Shown here in pieces: positions 4,353-6,781 of a DNA stretch of 6,781 nucleotides (position 1 is the stretch's first letter; every line of letters starts with the position of its first letter). The stretch is from Bacteroides sp. (lineage in GTDB: Bacteria > Bacteroidota > Bacteroidia > Bacteroidales > Bacteroidaceae), in assembly GCA_019417975.1 (NCBI GenBank), contig DYCT01000040.1, positions 1 to 6,781 on the forward strand, written 5' to 3'. Made by a program: the position numbers and the translations under genes. A model generated the notes under the pieces. It worked only from the letters and a program-made list of their open reading frames with translations, was not told where the DNA came from and did no database searches.

Positions 4353-6781
4353 ATGGAAATTACCGAACTACAGCAAATCTATTCTAAACATCCACATAAA
4401 GAAGCTTTAGAGAAGCTTTTACAAGATGAAGGTGTTCGTACACTTTTCTTAAAAGGTTTGTGTGCTTCTTCGTCTGCACTTTTGTTTTCATCTCTTTATG
4501 CCAGAGATTCTCGTTCGTTTGTCTTTATCTTGAACGATTTGGAAGATGCTGGCTATTTTTATCACGATTTGACACAAGTGTTGGGCGATACGCGCGTGTT
4601 ATTCTTCCCATCGTCTTACCGAAGAGCAATCAAGTATGGGCAGAAAGATGCGGCAAATGAAATATTGCGCACGGAGGTGTTGAGCATGTTGCAGAAAGAA
4701 TCGGATAAACTTTACATCGTTACTTATCCCGATGCTTTAGCAGAAAAGGTTGTGTCGCTGGGCGAACTTTCGGAAAAGACATTGAAGTTGCATGTGGGTG
4801 AACAGGTGGATACAGAGTTTATCGCTGATGTGCTTGCCGGATATGGATTCGAGCGGGTAGACTATGTCTACGAGCCGGGACAGTATGCTGTGCGAGGTAG
4901 TATCATTGATGTTTTCTCTTTTTCAAGCGAATATCCATATCGTATTGACTTTTTTGGCGATGAGGTGGAAAGTATTCGTACATTTGAGGTAGAAAGTCAG
5001 CTGTCAAAAGAAAAGAAAGAGAATATTGCCATTGTACCGGAATTGTCGGGTGGGGGAAGTGCAGAAGTGTCTTTCCTCGAATTTTTGTCGGACGATACGG
5101 TTCTTGCCATGAAAGACTTGTTGTGGGTGCGAGAGCGTATTCAGGCTGTACATGATGAGGCTTTGTCGCCACAAGCGTTGGCCATCCAATCCGAGAAAGA
5201 GGATGTTGATATTCGTTTAGCCGACAAATTGGTGGATGGGTCGGAGTTTATTACGCGCGCATTGGACTTTCGTCGCATTGAGTTTGGAACGAAACCAACG
5301 GGAATACCGGAAGCAACTTTACAGTTTGATTGTACACCGCAACCCATTTTCCATAAGAATTTTGATTTGGTCAGTACATCTTTCAAAGATTATTTGTCCA
5401 AAGGCTATACCTTATATATATGCACCGACAGTGCTAAGCAAGCCGACCGTATTCGTGCGATTTTTGAAGAACGAGGCGATGATATTGCCTTTACGGCTGT
5501 CAATAAAACCATTCATGAAGGCTTTGCCGACAATCAGTTGCGTAATTGTTTTTTTACCGACCATCAGTTATTCGACCGCTTTCATAAATATAATCTGAAA
5601 AGCGATAAAGCACGAGGAGGTAAAGTCGCTCTTTCGCTAAAAGAATTGAATCAGTTCCAACCGGGCGACTATGTGGTACATACCGATCATGGAGTAGGGC
5701 GTTTTGCCGGACTGGTACGTTTGCCGGTAGGTGATACCACACAAGAGGTGATGAAGTTGGTATACCAAAATGACGATGTCGTTTTTGTTAGCATCCATTC
5801 GCTCCATAAGGTTTCTAAATATAAAGGGAAAGAGGGCGACCAACCTCGTCTGAATAAATTGGGTACCGGTGCGTGGGAGAAGATGAAAGAACGTACCAAG
5901 ACCAAGATTAAAGATATAGCACGCGATTTGATAAAGCTATATTCGCAGCGTAGAGAAGAGAAGGGCTTTTCGTTTAGTCCGGATTTGTTCTTGCAACATG
6001 AATTGGAGGCTTCTTTCATTTATGAAGATACTCCGGACCAGCTGAAGGCTACGCAAGAGGTGAAACACGATATGGAGAAAGACCGTCCGATGGACCGTCT
6101 GATTTGTGGGGATGTAGGCTTTGGAAAGACTGAAGTGGCAGTGCGTGCAGCATTCAAGGCAGTGGCCGATAATAAGCAAGTAGCCGTATTGGTTCCAACC
6201 ACGGTATTGGCTTATCAACATTATAAGACATTTAGTGAACGCTTGAAGGGTTTCCCTTGTAAGGTAGAGTATTTGAGCCGTGCCCGAAAGGCAGCTGATG
6301 TCAAGCGTGTACTGAAGGAACTGAAGGACGGTGAAGTGAATGTGTTGGTTGGTACGCATCGTATCATTGGTAAGGATGTAAAATTTAATGATTTGGGTTT
6401 GCTCATTATTGATGAAGAACAGAAGTTTGGAGTAGCAGTAAAGGAGAAACTCAAACAGCTGAAAGTTAATGTTGATACATTGACAATGACAGCTACGCCT
6501 ATTCCGCGTACGTTGCAGTTCTCTTTGATGGGGGCACGCGACTTGTCGGTTATTAGCACTCCGCCACCCAACAGATACCCCATTCAGACCGAGGTGCATA
6601 CATTCAATGAAGATATTATCCGTGAAGCGATTAATTTTGAAATGAGTCGCAACGGACAGGTGTTCTTTGTGAATAACCGTATTCAGAACTTGTCCGAATT
6701 GGAAGCATTGGTAAAACGTAATGTGCCGGATGCACGTGTCTGTATCGGTCATGGACAGATGGAGCCAGAGCAGCTGGAGAA
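4353..6781 (+). CDS. mfd: Transcription-repair coupling factor Mfd (3' end outside the window)
   Basis: Mfd is a DNA translocase that pushes stalled RNA polymerase off template damage and recruits UvrA for nucleotide excision repair. The reading frame is open for 809 codons and runs off the right edge. Mfd is usually around 1,100-1,150 residues, so roughly the last quarter is missing. Visible in order are a UvrB-like module (about 1-400), including YEPGQYAVRGS (173-183) and DFFGDEVE (199-206). The polymerase-interacting domain starts at QPGDYVVHTDHGVGRF (436-451), followed by a relay-helix region from W508. The helicase motifs are TPDQ (560-563), Walker A GDVGFGKT (586-593, K592), motif Ia VPTTVLAYQH, Walker B DEEQ (687-690), TATP (713-716) and motif IV VFFVNNR (770-776). 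The second helicase lobe's end, the TRG motif and the autoinhibitory C-terminal domain lie beyond the edge. K592 matches E. coli K634, so the N-terminal part is about 42 residues shorter here. The start fits the promoter at 4325. Confidence 0.96.
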   Translation, partial: MEITELQQIYSKHPHKEALEKLLQDEGVRTLFLKGLCASSSALLFSSLYARDSRSFVFILNDLEDAGYFYHDLTQVLGDTRVLFFPSSYRRAIKYGQKDAANEILRTEVLSMLQKESDKLYIVTYPDALAEKVVSLGELSEKTLKLHVGEQVDTEFIADVLAGYGFERVDYVYEPGQYAVRGSIIDVFSFSSEYPYRIDFFGDEVESIRTFEVESQLSKEKKENIAIVPELSGGGSAEVSFLEFLSDDTVLAMKDLLWVRERIQAVHDEALSPQALAIQSEKEDVDIRLADKLVDGSEFITRALDFRRIEFGTKPTGIPEATLQFDCTPQPIFHKNFDLVSTSFKDYLSKGYTLYICTDSAKQADRIRAIFEERGDDIAFTAVNKTIHEGFADNQLRNCFFTDHQLFDRFHKYNLKSDKARGGKVALSLKELNQFQPGDYVVHTDHGVGRFAGLVRLPVGDTTQEVMKLVYQNDDVVFVSIHSLHKVSKYKGKEGDQPRLNKLGTGAWEKMKERTKTKIKDIARDLIKLYSQRREEKGFSFSPDLFLQHELEASFIYEDTPDQLKATQEVKHDMEKDRPMDRLICGDVGFGKTEVAVRAAFKAVADNKQVAVLVPTTVLAYQHYKTFSERLKGFPCKVEYLSRARKAADVKRVLKELKDGEVNVLVGTHRIIGKDVKFNDLGLLIIDEEQKFGVAVKEKLKQLKVNVDTLTMTATPIPRTLQFSLMGARDLSVISTPPPNRYPIQTEVHTFNEDIIREAINFEMSRNGQVFFVNNRIQNLSELEALVKRNVPDARVCIGHGQMEPEQLE

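Noticed and set aside
4460..4660. Short plus-strand open frame within the start of mfd
   Set aside because: It is out of frame with mfd, which is continuous and well supported here. The translation has no recognisable features.
5236..5598. 120-codon plus-strand open frame inside mfd
   Set aside because: It overlaps the intact mfd frame in another register and has no start signals or recognisable motif.
6221..6583. 120-codon minus-strand open frame opposite the mfd helicase motifs
   Set aside because: The plus strand encodes Walker B and TATP motifs at this place, and the antisense translation is low-complexity Ser/Thr/Phe-rich sequence.
5937..6752. A 271-codon open frame on the minus strand inside mfd
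   Set aside because: It lies wholly antisense to the ATPase motor region of mfd, whose motifs are plainly conserved. Its translation is rich in Cys, His and Ile with no recognisable domain, so it is a shadow of the coding strand.

Overview
The window looks like a chromosomal housekeeping segment from a Bacteroidales bacterium, most likely Bacteroides or a close relative. The grounds are Bacteroidota-type promoter boxes (TAnnTTTG) in the one real intergenic region, no clear Shine-Dalgarno sequences before the starts, moderate GC content, and the character of the encoded proteins. I assign the lineage by recognition; no search was run. I see no mobile element, CRISPR array, tRNA, rRNA or recent insertion, and base composition looks even throughout.

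Layout: two divergent transcription units leave a 142-bp intergenic region (4211-4352). Leftward (minus strand) runs a tight four-gene operon. It holds a GT2 polyprenyl-phosphate sugar synthase (DPM1-like, 4210-3467), class I-like dihydroorotase PyrC (3470-2130), a stand-alone reactivation domain of cobalamin-dependent methionine synthase (2129-1245), and a membrane-anchored calcineurin-like metallophosphoesterase (1228-80). The junctions are a 4-base ATGA overlap, a stop codon directly abutting a start (TAAATG), and a 16-base gap, so co-transcription and translational coupling are likely. Rightward runs mfd, the transcription-repair coupling factor, from 4353 off the right edge. Its first 809 codons are present without interruption.

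The two units appear to start from matching promoters. The same 12-bp sequence, GTACTTTTGCAA, occurs on each strand as a perfect inverted pair, and each copy contains a TAnnTTTG -7 box 20-29 bases before its start codon.

The operon joins genes with no single obvious pathway: lipid-linked sugar synthesis, pyrimidine synthesis, cobalamin/methionine metabolism and phosphoesterase activity. The most interesting gene is the separate MetH reactivation domain. It suggests that this organism's methionine synthase is split and repaired in trans. I did not find convincing evidence for an entirely undescribed system. Bases 1-79 hold only ambiguous hints of the next gene.
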